Shown here piece by piece: positions 1-12,361 of a DNA stretch of 64,000 nucleotides. The stretch spans positions 6,903,001 to 6,967,000 of the forward strand of contig NC_092471.1 of the NCBI RefSeq assembly GCF_047495875.1. The letters are read 5' to 3'. Made by a program: the position numbers and the translations under genes. The stretch is from Pithys albifrons albifrons (taxonomy: Eukaryota; Chordata; Aves; Passeriformes; Thamnophilidae). How positions within the stretch are numbered: position 1 is the first letter of the stretch; the number at the start of each line of letters is the position of its first letter. The notes under the pieces were generated by a model that did no database searches, was not told the origin of the DNA, and saw only the letters and a list, made by a program, of their open reading frames with translations.

Positions 1-2410
1 GTGATTCAAAAGTAAATTTCACAATTTTGTATGAATAGTTCAATTTAGGTAGCTGCTGCATTCAACATTATTGCTGAAATCTAAACTAGATATGTAGACT
101 CTGCTTTTTTTTTAAATTTAGATCCCTAGAAAATACAAACTAATTAGCCACATATATCAAAATTATTAATGTAACCTCAGCTATTCAGTTGCCTTGCATT
201 ATGTAATATACGATCCAATAAATTAGGCAACATAACAAAACTAAAAATAAGGCTTAGCTCTCAGTACAAATTAAACTATAAAACATTATATTCAGTGCTT
301 GAAAACATCCCATCTTTCATTTCTAAATTATTTAAAAACTAATAAAGGTGGTTTCATAAAATAAGGAAAACAAACTTGTCCCAATTTGTTGAGAAAAAAA
401 AGTAGAATCTGACAATTTTACGAAAGGACTTTGTATAAGCAGAGCTACAAAGACACAAATAAAACCCCGGTGATTACAAAACAGCTATAATCATCTGACT
501 GGCATTTTACGTGCTCAATGCTTGTAAAAAATGGAGATTGTAAATGTGCACCGTGCACCATAAAACCCCTCACAGTCGAGAGGAGGAAGAGCCCCAAGAC
601 TCGAGAGCACAATTGCTCTGCGCCCTTCCTGCACCGCAGCCTTTCACACTGAGAAGGCTTTCAACCAAATCTGGCTGTAGGATGGGGATGGGAAACGGGA
701 AAAATATAGGTTTGTTGTGCTCTTTCATCCCTTTCTCACAGTGGTGGGAGAAGAGACACTTCAGTGTCGTGTTAGTCACAGGGCGGAATTTCTTCCAATG
801 CCTCTGCCTTGTCCTGGCCACGACGCTGAGCTGAGCAATCCATAAGTGAGGCTGTTTGTAATTAAAGCTGGTTTTCCAAATGGAGAGAGGGGGCTAACAC
901 TGTCCCTACCTGTGCCCTCCGTTGCATCTCACAGCCAGCCAAGGAGAAATCCTCTTACACCCAGGAAGGGGGTAAATGCAGCCAAAAGCAAACAGCAAAC
1001 TTGTGTTTAAAAAGTGGTGACAGAGGCAACACTGAATATTCCAGAAGAGGCAGATAGCGCTTTGAAGATTTATGTAATGAAATTAATCTAGTGCTTATTC
1101 TCTAAAGCATCACTTCTGAGTTAAGAAACCCCACACAACTCAATTCTACATTTAAAAATTCTATAAATCTTAAAAAATTAACTGATGAGCATTAACAAAA
1201 AAATAAAAACTAAAAAAAAAGAGACCAGAAGAAAATGCCAAAGTGTCACATCAGCAAAGGGTGGAAATACTGGAAATCCACATAAACTTTGAAAAGATTT
1301 TTTTGCTGTCATTTAGGAACTGTGCTAAGCAAGAAAGTTACAGTAGAAACCATCACAGTTTATGTAGGTAAACTACCAAAACCGGCATCACTTTTTTTTT
1401 TTAATACCTTGGTGCCCCCTTTTGGTCTGTACAGTTCAAGGCGTTTTTCCCCCATTTAAAAATTTAATCATAAAAATACAGTAACTTTTCACTGGTGAAG
1501 TCTTAATCGAGAGTCTTGAGGCTGCTCCACCTTAATGATGGTCCACTGTCCCCACGATCGATTTAGCCCCTGTGAACATGCACAAGTAGCAGCCAAGGTC
1601 AAAGGAAGGGGTTGATTTCCATTAGAAAAATTGCCCCAGTGCAAAATCCTGCTTCATACAGTTATCCTGATAGATGGGAGGAAAAATATTTAAAAAAAAA
1701 AGGAAAAAGAAAAAAGAAAGAGAGGAAAAAAAAAAGACCCATTCATTACCTTTGCTACAGTACACTCAATGGGGGAAGGCTGAGGCGGGTGTGCAGATGA
1801 TAACTTTGCCTTGCTACGTTTGTATGTGCAACACTGAGCAGAGAAAAACTCCCCAGCAAGTGGGAGCCTTTGCTCGGGTCCAGGTTCTCAGCGTGCTGCT
1901 AGCATCACACCCAAACCTTGCAGGTCTTTGAGGAGAAGAAAGCAAAGTTTGAAAGATATTAATTAGACAAAAAAAAATAAATCTCAGCCTGATGACTTTC
2001 ATATTGCGATGCCAGTAATTATGCCACAGAAAGAAGATCTTTCCACGTTCAACATCCCTGTGTGAAGACGAGCTTATTTCCAGCAGGGATATTGAGTCCT
2101 GCCATCTGAAGGGCCAATCAAGTGTGAAGTACAGTATAGTTTTAGACTCAATTGAAAGGAAAAAGCTTGACTACTAGTTCATAGCATGACAACTTTCATG
2201 GATTAGCTCAGACCCTATTCTACTCCGTGAAAGGGTATCACAGCATGAAGACAGTTTTCAATGCACTAAACTTTAATAGCTGAGTGGGGGAGCCAAAGCT
2301 TCCTTTTGGTCTCTATAGAAACAGTATAGCCAAAATTTGAGGCAAAATTAAGATTCCTGGGTTTCAGTGCTGTATTTACCCTCCAAGATCCCTATTCACC
2401 AAAAGTCTTC
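1..2410. other. Unassigned AT-rich sequence with a GC-richer patch
   Basis: Mostly AT-rich, with A runs and the purine tract at 1692-1737. A GC-richer patch at about 540-830 holds several CpGs and two overlapping open frames on opposite strands (96 and 83 residues) that resemble no family I know. The texture is like a 3' UTR or unique non-coding DNA; no gene can be assigned. Confidence 0.6.
1692..1737. repeat. Purine (A/G) tract
   Basis: 46 consecutive purines made of A runs with interspersed G and GG. Lysine/arginine-rich open frames here come from this tract. Confidence 0.9.
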
Positions 2411-2415
2411 TGACT

Positions 2416-2437
2416 TTATATATGTATACATATATAA
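2416..2437. repeat. 22-bp perfect AT-rich palindrome
   Basis: Self-complementary over 22 bp, centred on GTATAC with TATATA arms. It could extrude as a cruciform, though such AT palindromes also arise from TA microsatellites. Confidence 0.85.
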
Positions 2438-5400
2438 TTATACAGATAATTACATACATGATTGTGTGTGCCATTTTTCCAATAGGAGATGAAGTGAGTT
2501 AAACCCAATTAACTAATTCCCCAGAGCCCCACCACTACTTCCCAGTGTCTCTAGAGCCCTGGGAGGAAGCAGTAGGTACAGAGAGACACCCGAGGAGGCT
2601 TCACTAGTGCTCATAGGCATTTTCCTCCCATCCCAGATGCAAAGTTGTGCACCCTTCACATCCTCATCCTGCCAGAGCCCTCACCATTTTAGAATCCTCC
2701 AGAAAGGTAGAGATTTTATTTAAGCACCAGCTCTCCAAGCAAGGCATTACCAACTCTGAGCATCTCCATAGGGAATGCCATGTTTTTCCTGTCGGTGCCA
2801 GAGGCTGACAGAAACTTAACTTGCAAAGGAGTGGTGGAAGAGAACAACAGCATTCCACCCAGCAGGAAAAGTTCCCCACTTGTTTTCTAAGAAAAGCACT
2901 CTCATGACGAAATTAAACTCGGAGAACAAGAGAACAAGCACTCTGCCATGATGAACAGTTTCCCCACTCCTCTCCCCCAGCCCCCATGGAGGGTGTGGGG
3001 GTGTGTTGTGCCCACAGGACCAGCCTACATCACAGTGCCTGTACTCATCACCCAGGGGTGCAGAGATAACAGTGCCAGCTTCTATGCAGCATTAACCTCG
3101 TTTCTTGTTTCACACTTGACCGTGCACTCGCTAACTGCAGTTCCCAGTAGACATTTTTCCCTATACACCAACATGCAAGCAAACACATTTTCTCTTCCCA
3201 CCTCCCACACATCCTTTCTTCTGTGCTGTAGGACTGAGGCTGGGCATCCCCCGGGTGTTACCTGCAGGTACCCACGCCGTGCTTTCCACCCATTCTATTC
3301 AGGTTTGACATGTGCATCTGGACAGTGGCGAGGACGATCTGGCTCCCTCAGTAAACTTGGCTGGGCCACAGATGCCTTTCTCCCCCCTCCTTCCCTCCCC
3401 ACACTGCCGGGATGTATGGGTGCCTCCTATGGAGAGTCTACATTTCACTATAATGCTTCTACCCTCCCTTTGTGGAGCACTAATCCTGAGTCACCAGAGC
3501 CAGAAACTTGCCTTGCATAGCCACAGAAGTGATCCTCCACCCCCACAACCTCCCCCTTGGGTCTGAAATTAATCCAGCTCTGGGCAGGGTCTCCCTGCAG
3601 CATTGCTGCTATCGGAGCTGTGAGTTCTGCACAGGCAGCAGGTTTTGATGAGGATCTGACACTAAGGCAGGGCCATCCTCAGGGTGTTGACATCCCAGGC
3701 CAGCTCTCCTTGACCATGCAAGGAGCCAGGATCGCTCCAAGGCCATTGCCCACGGAGCAGGGAGCTGCTGTGGGAACATGCACTTCACTGCAGGGATCAC
3801 AACTGGTTGCACTGCCCCAGCTGCCCTGGTCATCTCTCCTGAGGCTTTCCAGCATGTTGCTCCTTGTGCGTCCCACATCACCCTCCAGGCCTCACCTCAG
3901 CAGCATCCCAGCAAAATTCAAGGCTCCCCACAAGAGTAGGGTAAGCCCAACATTGCCGATCATCTCTTAAATAAGCATCATCCAAATCCCTCTCCAAACA
4001 TGCTCTGCATCTGCTAAAGAAGTTCTGCAAAGGCAAATTTTGAATAAAAAGTACTCCCACTCACAAGGAAACAGAGATTGCATTTTACCTCACTGACCCA
4101 GAATGGTTCAAAACTATATGCTTTTCTTCTCCATCCTAAAGATTCACAATGTCCCAGGACCAGCAGCTCCATCATCCTCCCAGTACAGGCTTTCTGCAGA
4201 GCTGCAAAGAGCTGTTCACTGTAGAACACCTCCCTCCTTTGAGAGCCTCTATCCAACTGTTACCATGTGAAAAGTGAAGTCCTGGGGCCAAAAGCAGTAG
4301 CCAAAATCAACAGACACCTGATATCCTTAATAAATCTGGGTCATAACTGCATCTCCCATAGACCCTGCCCCTATATGGGCATCACATCACGGGTTGAGTG
4401 TGTGGTCTGGTTTTCCAAACATCTCATCTGTGTGCTCCAAAGAATGCTGACAGGCACTTAGCTGATGGGCAAACACCTCCACACAGGAGAAAGAACATCA
4501 GCACCATCACTGTGTCATAGACAAATTCACATTCCCTCCTGGAGGAGGTACATTTGGATCAGCCAGGCCTGCTCAGGTACTTGTGCAAAAAGACTGTGGT
4601 GGGACTGGGCAGTGACTGGAGAGCTTAGCAGTGTGTGCAGGCTGCAAGGAGAGCTACCTGGTCACAGCCCTCGTACTTCAGTCTGGACCACAGCCTCTAA
4701 GGCCATCTCTGTCTGGAGAAGTCTGGACCATTAGCAGCAATCTGGGGAAAAACCCATCCTTGCAAAACAGTCCCTTTTCTTGTCCCCTGGTAAAAGGGAT
4801 GAAACCCCTGTGGTCTCAGCATCAGCAAAATTGCCTTTGATGCTCAGACCCACTCATCATTAGGACTGCAAGCAGAAATTAGAGAGACATGCTTATGGTT
4901 AAACACTATTTCCTCTGTTGGTTAAACACTGCCTACTTCTCTCTCCATTAGGAACAACATCTCCAAAGCCCCGGGGTCTAATAATAACCCTGAACAGAGA
5001 CTTTCTCCTTTGTGCAGTGCTTAGCTATGGAGGGAAACAATTTGCAGATTAAATTATTTCCTTTCAACAGATTTGAGAAAGCCAAGCTGCAGTAATTACA
5101 CGCACTGAACAGGTCCTGCACCCCCCGGTCACTCCCTGAGCAGACAAACACTGTTCCAAGGCTTGGATCAGACCCAGTGCACTAAGACCAGTCATTTCTC
5201 ACAGGGCAGAAAGTCCAAAATTGGGTCCATGGGCACACATTGACAGCTCAATCGATCTCTGGGCTCCTGCCACTGACAGTCACGTGTACACGGGCAAACA
5301 GATTCAATGGTCCTATTTAAACCTGCTCCCGGGGCCCTCGGGCTCTACATGTGTCACCGTGTTAGATGCCATTGATGCTGCAGCGGCTTCTTTGCAGGAC

Positions 5401-7910
5401 ATCAAAGCATATTGGAGCGAACCCCTCATGTGTGAAGGGAAAGCCAGCCCTTTGCACCAAGGAATCTCCTCTATTCAGCCCCGGAGAGGTTTGTGTTTGG
5501 AGTCAAACCAGACAGACATCAATGTGGCAAAGCCCTATAGCAAGAGTGAAACAATGGTGACAGCCAGTCAGGACATACCACTGCCACCCAACCCCATCCC
5601 TGGGGGGTCACAGGGAGGGAAGGATTTGGGGATTGGCAGCAGGAGGCAGGATTGTCTCTCTGCAAGCACTCAGAGGGGCAGAAGCCCAACCAGGCTCACA
5701 CAGGATGGGTGAAATCAGGCCATGCCATCCCCAGTGTTGGGACAAGATGCTGGGAAAGCCCCACCTCATTGCTTCTCCAGCTCAAGCAAGGGCAATGCAA
5801 GCTTGAGGCAGCTCTGCACATCCTGGGTTAGTGCTGTGAGACCTTGCACTGTCTCCAAGGAGACCTCTGTGCCAGATATGAAACGTTGTGGGAAGTCTCA
5901 CTTTGCTTCAGTTTCTCCTTCTCATTCAGCTGCAAACTCCTAAATGGGGACTAGTCTGATAATCATTTCTTCCAAGGCACATCTGCCTTTCCTGTTCTCT
6001 CTTCAATCTGCAGCTCAGCCCTTCCCTCTGGAGGAATCATCTAAAGCATCTCTCATACTTTTTGCTGCCCAACTGTTGCAGCAGTTGGGGCATAAACTGT
6101 TTGATAGACTCTGAAGCGTTGCCTTTGTTTCCCCAAAAAGGTGCTATTTTGTTCACAAACACTCCGAGGAGCTCAGTAGTCTCTTTTCCTACCTCTCTTT
6201 TCATCATTTTAACACAAAAGCTAAAGCTTTTGAAATCCCTTTTTCATGTTGGTGCAATAGATATCTAAATTCCTCCCACATTTGAAGCCTGAGTCTGAAC
6301 ATTTACTCACCCCAAAAATCTCAAGTTCGCAATTTAAGCATTTTCCTTTGATGCATTATTTAAACATACATTTTAATTATTAATTGAGACAGCTTAGTGC
6401 TGTAATTTAATAGCCAAACCCTGCATTGGGCCAGATCCTCACCTGCTGCAAACCCAGGATGGTCCCATCCCAGTGCCCCAGCCTTCCTCCCCCTCCACTC
6501 CTACCAAAGCACTTCATTAAATTATATCAACAAGCTCCTCTAATTCAAGTTCAAAGAATCCAGCTAATGAAGTATTTAAACATTTTTGTACCCAAAATTA
6601 ATCAATTTTTTAAACACCTATAGAAAATAAACCAATAGCTCTACAGGAAATCATGCTTCACAACGCATTTCTAGAGGGAAAATTGTGCCCTTGCTGTTCA
6701 GTTTAAGGAGAAAACCATCACCCACTACTCTTCTTTCTTTCATGAGCAGTGGGAGATCTCCTCTCTCCTCATATGTTTTACCCTCTTTGCTCCCATGTCT
6801 CCCAACCTGTTCAGTTGCAGCCACAATTCCCCAAAGAGGAGCCTCACGATTTTTCTCTTCCTACCAAAGGTGGCTCCATCCTTCCTCATTGCACTGTGCA
6901 ATCAAGAGCAGAGTAAAAACCTGATCTGTGGCTTCCCCATGTGTGGAGGGAGCCCCACACACGACCCACTTTCTTGGTCCCCTCCTGTCTCACTGGGGCT
7001 AGAAATTTCTTCTCCTCAAACATCCTTTCAAGGCCGATGCTTTCCTTACAAAGCTTAACAGATGGGTGCAGAGGAGCAATGTACATCACTTGGGGTAAGC
7101 AGCAAGAGAATGCTACACCCACTCCTCGTAGCTGGGAAGAGTGTTTAGGAATAGGAACATATCTCAGGATTGGCAGGAGAAGGGAGCAGACCTCAAAAAG
7201 CTGCAGGTGTTGGAGTGCATGCAGGGACTCACCCTGTGCTGTGTGCCCCCTGCTCTTGGGAAGCCACCTTTGGCCTCCTTACAGCCACTGCTAGGGATTT
7301 TGAGCACTCAAATCCAGGATTCATGCTGAATTTGGGATGTTGGATGAGGAGTTTCAGGGTGTTAAGTGCACCCAGGTAAGTCAGCCTTGCCAGCAACCTT
7401 GCCCAGTGGTACAGTCTCCTCTGCTCAGTGGGAGCTCCTACATGACCCCACCAAAGCCCTTAGAGAGAAAAATTAGAAGACCGGGTGACTGCATCCATCC
7501 ATCAACAACTTGCTCCACCCTGGCCCCAAAGCCAACCCTGGTTTATCCCAACATGTGAACAGGAGCCTGGATCAGCCATGCCTATCCCACACACACCAGA
7601 TTAACGTGTCCCTTTGCATTTCAGGCATCTGCCTGATGAAGCTCTTTGCTGTTCACCTGGAAACTGGTAAAAAGGCTGAAGGTGCCCAGCAAGCGGCTCT
7701 CTGGCAATTTCCGAGGGTATCCATGTTATCCCTCCCCTGTGCACACACAGACAGCCAGGAGGGGCTGCTGCCTGCACTGCTGGAAACACAGGGATGCAGC
7801 AACAACAGACTTTGCTGCTGGATACCCACAGAGGAGCTGGTGGGTTGATTTATTACTGCTTGCTTTAGGTTGAAGTCATATGCTCTCCAAACCATAATTA
7901 ACTGCCATGC
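2438..7910. other. Intergenic sequence, no gene recognised
   Basis: Moderately GC-rich, C-rich on the plus strand, with C runs around 3370-3400 and 3540-3560. Open frames at 2948-3520 (190 codons) and 5221-5712 (163 codons) have no recognisable motifs and fit low stop density. A word GGTTAAACACT occurs twice about 23 bp apart near 4897 and 4920. Confidence 0.7.

Positions 7911-7951
<41 letters not shown>
7911..7951. repeat. (AAT)n microsatellite with short AAC tail
   Basis: About 13 consecutive AAT/TAA triplets, followed by a few AAC units to about 7962. No transposon is visible next to it. Confidence 0.95.
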
Positions 7952-7962
7952 CAACAACAAAA

Positions 7963-10900
7963 CCCCACAGACTGCCTCAATATGATTCACTTTGTGCCAT
8001 TACCCAGTGCAGCATGAGGACTGGAGTCACTCATCATGTTCACCATCATCAGATTCATCCACCCCAAGTCTTCTACTTTCCATTCCAGCTTCCTGGGGTG
8101 CCAGTCACAAAGAGATCCCGAGGTGCAGGAGGGTGTGATTTCTCTGGGAGTTGGCATAAAATCCCACCCTGGGGAACACTTTCCATTTTGGCTCAGTGGT
8201 GCTGTAAAGGAGGGTTGCTATTACTGCTGTCTCTTCATCTGCCCTTCGCCCCATCAGCTGCCCATGTCTGGCATTGATCAGATATGATTTTCTCACCCTA
8301 CACACACATGTCAAAAGTTAAAGCAATTGCTGCAAAGATTTCCTCTCCTTCAGTGGGACACTGGGAAACCCACAGCACCTAAGAAACTGGTAAATTAGCT
8401 GCATGTAGTAAAACTGAATTTGGTTTCCTCTCCACAAAACCATGAAGATATTTATATATAATTTATCTTTCTAAGTTGTCATGCGGCAAAAGACCTCTCG
8501 CTGTGAGGCAAGCTTCTCTTCCTACTTAGAGAGAATTACGTGATTAAATAGAGACCTGAAAAGTTGTGAACAAGCATTGAAGAAGAAAAGGTTTCCTCTT
8601 AAAGCCTTAATGAAGTGGGTTCATTCCTCCTCCAACATCAACTTAGCCTTGTGTAGTTTGTTTTCACTCTGGTTAATCACTGACCAAAGCTGTAGTGCGG
8701 ACCACCAGTTCCCAATAACCCATAAAAGGCAGATCAGAAGCTATTGTTCTTTTCTGTAGGGCTTAGCAGACAACAGCTGAATAAACCTGTTCAAAGTCAG
8801 AACAGTCAAGGAGGAACAGAAGCCCAGCCATCGGCTGCAGAGAATCCTGAAAAGGAAATTCATTTATTATGACATAATTGATAGCGCACACAAATACACC
8901 ACACGGACCTGATGCAATCCTGGGTAATTAAATACTGAGCAATTACTGGACTGCAGTTAGAGAAAGCAATATTGTTGCAAAGGAGGAATTCGTGCCTGCT
9001 TGCTGCCCATGGATGCTGATGTGTAGTGGGTGCTCCTGGAATCCTGCAACTGGGATTTTGGGAAAAATCCTTCCCTGGGGCAGAAGAGATGAAAAGGGGA
9101 AACCTGTGCAAATGGGTGTTTGTAAAGGACTCCCTGTAAAACTGTTAGAGCTGGGCGAGGGGCAGGAAGTGCTGGAATGTGCTGGGAGGAGACTTAAAGT
9201 GGCTGCTCACGGTGAAGGCTTCAGAGAAGTATGAATTCAGCATCCTATGAGAGACATGTTTGGTCTTGTTTCATTTGGATTTGCAGCACTTGTGAACGTG
9301 CATATGGGGTGCTTCGGGTATAAGAGGGGTCTCTCACGCCATAGAAACCCAGCCCTCTTCTACAACTGCCTACCCAAAAGGGAAGGTTTTGCAACAATAT
9401 AACTGTCTTCTGAAATAAAAGTCAAACTTTGAGACAGTGCTATTACTCCAAATTTCCTTCTGCCCCTTCCCAAAGCGCTGGGGTGAGAGCCTCCCTATTG
9501 GCTGTGCCCCCAGGTTCACAGCAATGACTTCATCACCCCCTTCTGCTCTAAGACACTTCTCAGTAAGCCACTCACCAGGCAGGGGCCAGGTGAGGAAACA
9601 AGTCTCCTACATCAAGTTTCAAGGAAGGGCAAACAAACCCCACAAAAGCCCTGAACAGCTGTGCTGGTGATGACATGACAAGGATGGACATGTCCCCTCC
9701 AACATGTGGAGCAAGGTCAGCTGCTTCTTCCCTCCCTCCCCAGAATCTTTGAAGCCACTTGAAAGTGGCTCATCCCCTGCATCCCTGCCCTGGAACTGGC
9801 TCTCGGGTCGAGCTGTTGAGATTTATGGTTAAAGGGGAGGGTTCTCATCCCTGTGTCTGAGAGGGGACCTTCCTCACTATCCCCTCCCTGTGCCAATGAC
9901 AACACCAGGCTCCCTCCATCTGCTCCAGCAGCTCCTTTTTCTGGCTGGGTGTCATTTCTATTCTCCACAGTGCTGACAGCCAGCCCTGTCTGAGCGCTGT
10001 TCTCTGCTACCGCTGGTGCAGGACATGCCTTCACCACCACCTTCCCTGTGCAGCCCAGTACCCACCACATGCACACCCATCAACTTGTCTTTCAGCTGAG
10101 GCAAAAGCATTTCCAGCATCACTGACAGCCATCCAAAACTAAAATAGCAGGACCCATCCCAGTGATGCCAGACACCAGGCTCTGCTCTTCCCATTGAAGT
10201 TAATGGGAGATTTATGACACTTGTCCACACAAAACTCATGGTTATAGGGAAAGGAGCAGCCCTGAGGGAAAAAGCAAGCACCAGCAGGGCAGGGTGAAAC
10301 CCCCAAGGAGACACTCTGGAATGGTGCAGGCACCACATTTTGGAGGTCCCCTGGGATAGACACGGCATTGCTTTGATCTTGGTGGGGGGAAGGAATAAGT
10401 GGAAAGTTTCAGAAAAAACCAGGAGGAGTCAAAGCAGCTGTTCTCCCTTTTTCTTCCCTGAGTTTAAGCAAAATAAATAAGTGTAACATGTTGATAAAAA
10501 TAAAGATTTAAGAATAATAAGCAGAGGCTGATGAAGAGCAACAAAATCTTTGGCTGAAACAAGGATTTGTTGTTGCTGCTGGGAGCAATGAGGGAGAGGC
10601 TGGGGGGGAGGAGAGTCACAATTTGGCGAGTGCACCCCAACCTTTAAGTTTTAGACATCATTTTCTGTTTTTCAGCAGTTTATTCCTCTCACCTGCATGT
10701 TCCATGGGGAAATGCTTGTTACTTTAATTCTAACATTTGGAGTGGAACCCATTCACGAAACTTTCTGGCTGTGTGATTCAAACGAGCCTTCTCTTTCCTC
10801 TTTTTGTTCTCACAAGAAAATCAATTCACTTGAAGAGCCTCTTAATCCCATTTTTGCAATCAACAATTGCCACTTGTATATCGCTCTAATAGATTAAGAA

Positions 10901-11896
10901 GTGGGATGATGCGGTTGTCTGGTCTAATTCAACCCTATTCAGGTAACTGCAGCCCGAGGCACTTTGTAGTGCCAAGTGTAGAGCTCTACAGGAAGACTTT
11001 TGCTATCATAATTTCCTGTGGAGCTATGCACTGCCCCCACTGAGTAGCCTGAATTACTTTGAATTAGGCCCGACAACCACAGAGAGCAGAAATCCAACAA
11101 GCAACAATAACCAAGTCTTTGAGCATGACTTGCATGGGTTATTTTTTTTCTCTTTTTTTTTTCTTTGCATTTGAACAGAAAGAAGGAATTTCAAAACGCG
11201 CATCTGTTTAAATGACAGCGACCTGCCATAAATCAAGTGGAAAACAAAAAGGGAAAACAGTTTAAGTGAGAGAGAAGTTGAAGTGGAGGAAAAATTAATC
11301 AAAACAGTTTTCACAAAAAACTTCATCTTAAGAGCCTGTGAAAAAAAAATTCGGGCCTACAGCATCTCCATGGCAACAGAGAACAAGCACATGTTGGATA
11401 CCAAAATCATAAAAGGTTTGTTTTGCAGGGATGAAACAGAAACAGATGGATCCATGCTTAGTTTTAGTTTAATTTGTTAAAACATTTCAGGCAATTTATC
11501 ATCCAGGATGTCCAAATAGTAAAGAAATACCTAGAAAATCATAGAAAAGCTTTAGTGACAGTTCTACAATATGCTCCCTAAAAAGCTGAGAAGCACCAGA
11601 GAGGATTTAAAGCCATAAATATAAGGCTTAAAACCCAGAACTGACTTGAAAATCAGGCTGACATCACATCAGGTAAACCAGCCTAAGACTGCTTTTCAAA
11701 TCATTAGGCCAGCTCTACAAAGGAGCAACTCTGTGTGCAGGGGACAAAAACCAACTCCAGCATATGTTAAATTGTTGTCTGGTTCCAGAGAATGAATAAA
11801 TTGGACAACACAGTTAAAAACACAGCATCTCAAGGGGTACAAGTTAAAAATGCTCTGGGGGTAGCAAAACTCTGATATCAGAGGAGTGAAAAGAGG
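7963..11896. other. Intergenic sequence, no gene recognised
   Basis: Mixed composition. The part at about 10,690-10,920 is AT-richer, with E-box-like CAATTG and CACTTG words, and has the look of conserved non-coding DNA, but this cannot be tested here. No repeat family or exon recognised. Confidence 0.65.
10958..10973. repeat. Short inverted repeat GGCACT-TTGT-AGTGCC
   Basis: Perfect 6-bp arms with a 4-base loop. Too short on its own to be called a precursor RNA hairpin or a terminator. Confidence 0.6.
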
Positions 11897-11933
11897 TTTC
11901 TTTCCTTTTCCTTTTTTTCTCTTTTTTTTTTTT
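11897..11933. repeat. Pyrimidine (T/C) tract
   Basis: 37 consecutive pyrimidines, mostly T with single or paired C. It is complementary in composition to the purine tract about 350 bp to the right. Confidence 0.9.
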
Positions 11934-12279
11934 AATTTGTCATCATGCCTTAATTATTACCAACACGGCAAAAAATGAATTAAATCTAAATAAATAAATA
12001 TCGAAGTTTTCTCTTCTTAAGAGTTTCAATCGCTATTCCTACTCTTTTACCTTTCTGTGTTCAGAAAATAAAGAGAACAAAGCGGGAGCCCTACTGGTTC
12101 AAAACTACCAGAACAGACAAACAACAGAGCACAACTGTTCCCTCATGCATGCCTGGGATTAGGATAAAAGCAGAAAAGACTTCTGAGAAAAAGAAAACAA
12201 CAAAAGAAACAGGAGTGCTGACAAAACTTTTTTTCTTTCTATTGAGGCAAAAGACAGAGAAAAAAGGAGCCCTGCTAAT
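11934..12279. other. Spacer between the pyrimidine and purine tracts
   Basis: About 350 bp of AT-rich sequence between the two complementary-composition tracts. Nothing recognised within it. Confidence 0.7.
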
Positions 12280-12361
12280 AAAAAAAAAAAAAAAAGAAAG
12301 AAAAGAAAGAAAGAAAAAGAAAGAAAAGGGGGAAAAAAGAAAAAGAAAGATAGAAGAAAAA
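12280..12361. repeat. Purine (A/G) tract
   Basis: A run of only A and G from 12280 to 12350, continuing with one T to 12361. It starts as a long A run and passes into AAAG/AAAAG units. Open frames of K/E or F/S residues across it are artefacts of the repeat. Confidence 0.93.

Noticed and set aside
2948..3520. 190-codon open frame on the plus strand
   Set aside because: No recognisable domain or splice context; proline- and serine-rich translation of C-rich DNA with overlapping frames in other registers. Treated as chance.
5221..5712. 163-codon open frame on the plus strand
   Set aside because: No family motif and a second overlapping frame in another register; fits low stop density.
9437..9670. 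Plus-strand open frame near C-rich repeats
   Set aside because: Short, motif-free and without splice or promoter support.
10905..10945. Possible CR1 scrap (GTCTGGTCTAATTCAACCC)
   Set aside because: Only a few words resemble CR1 and no flanking consensus follows.
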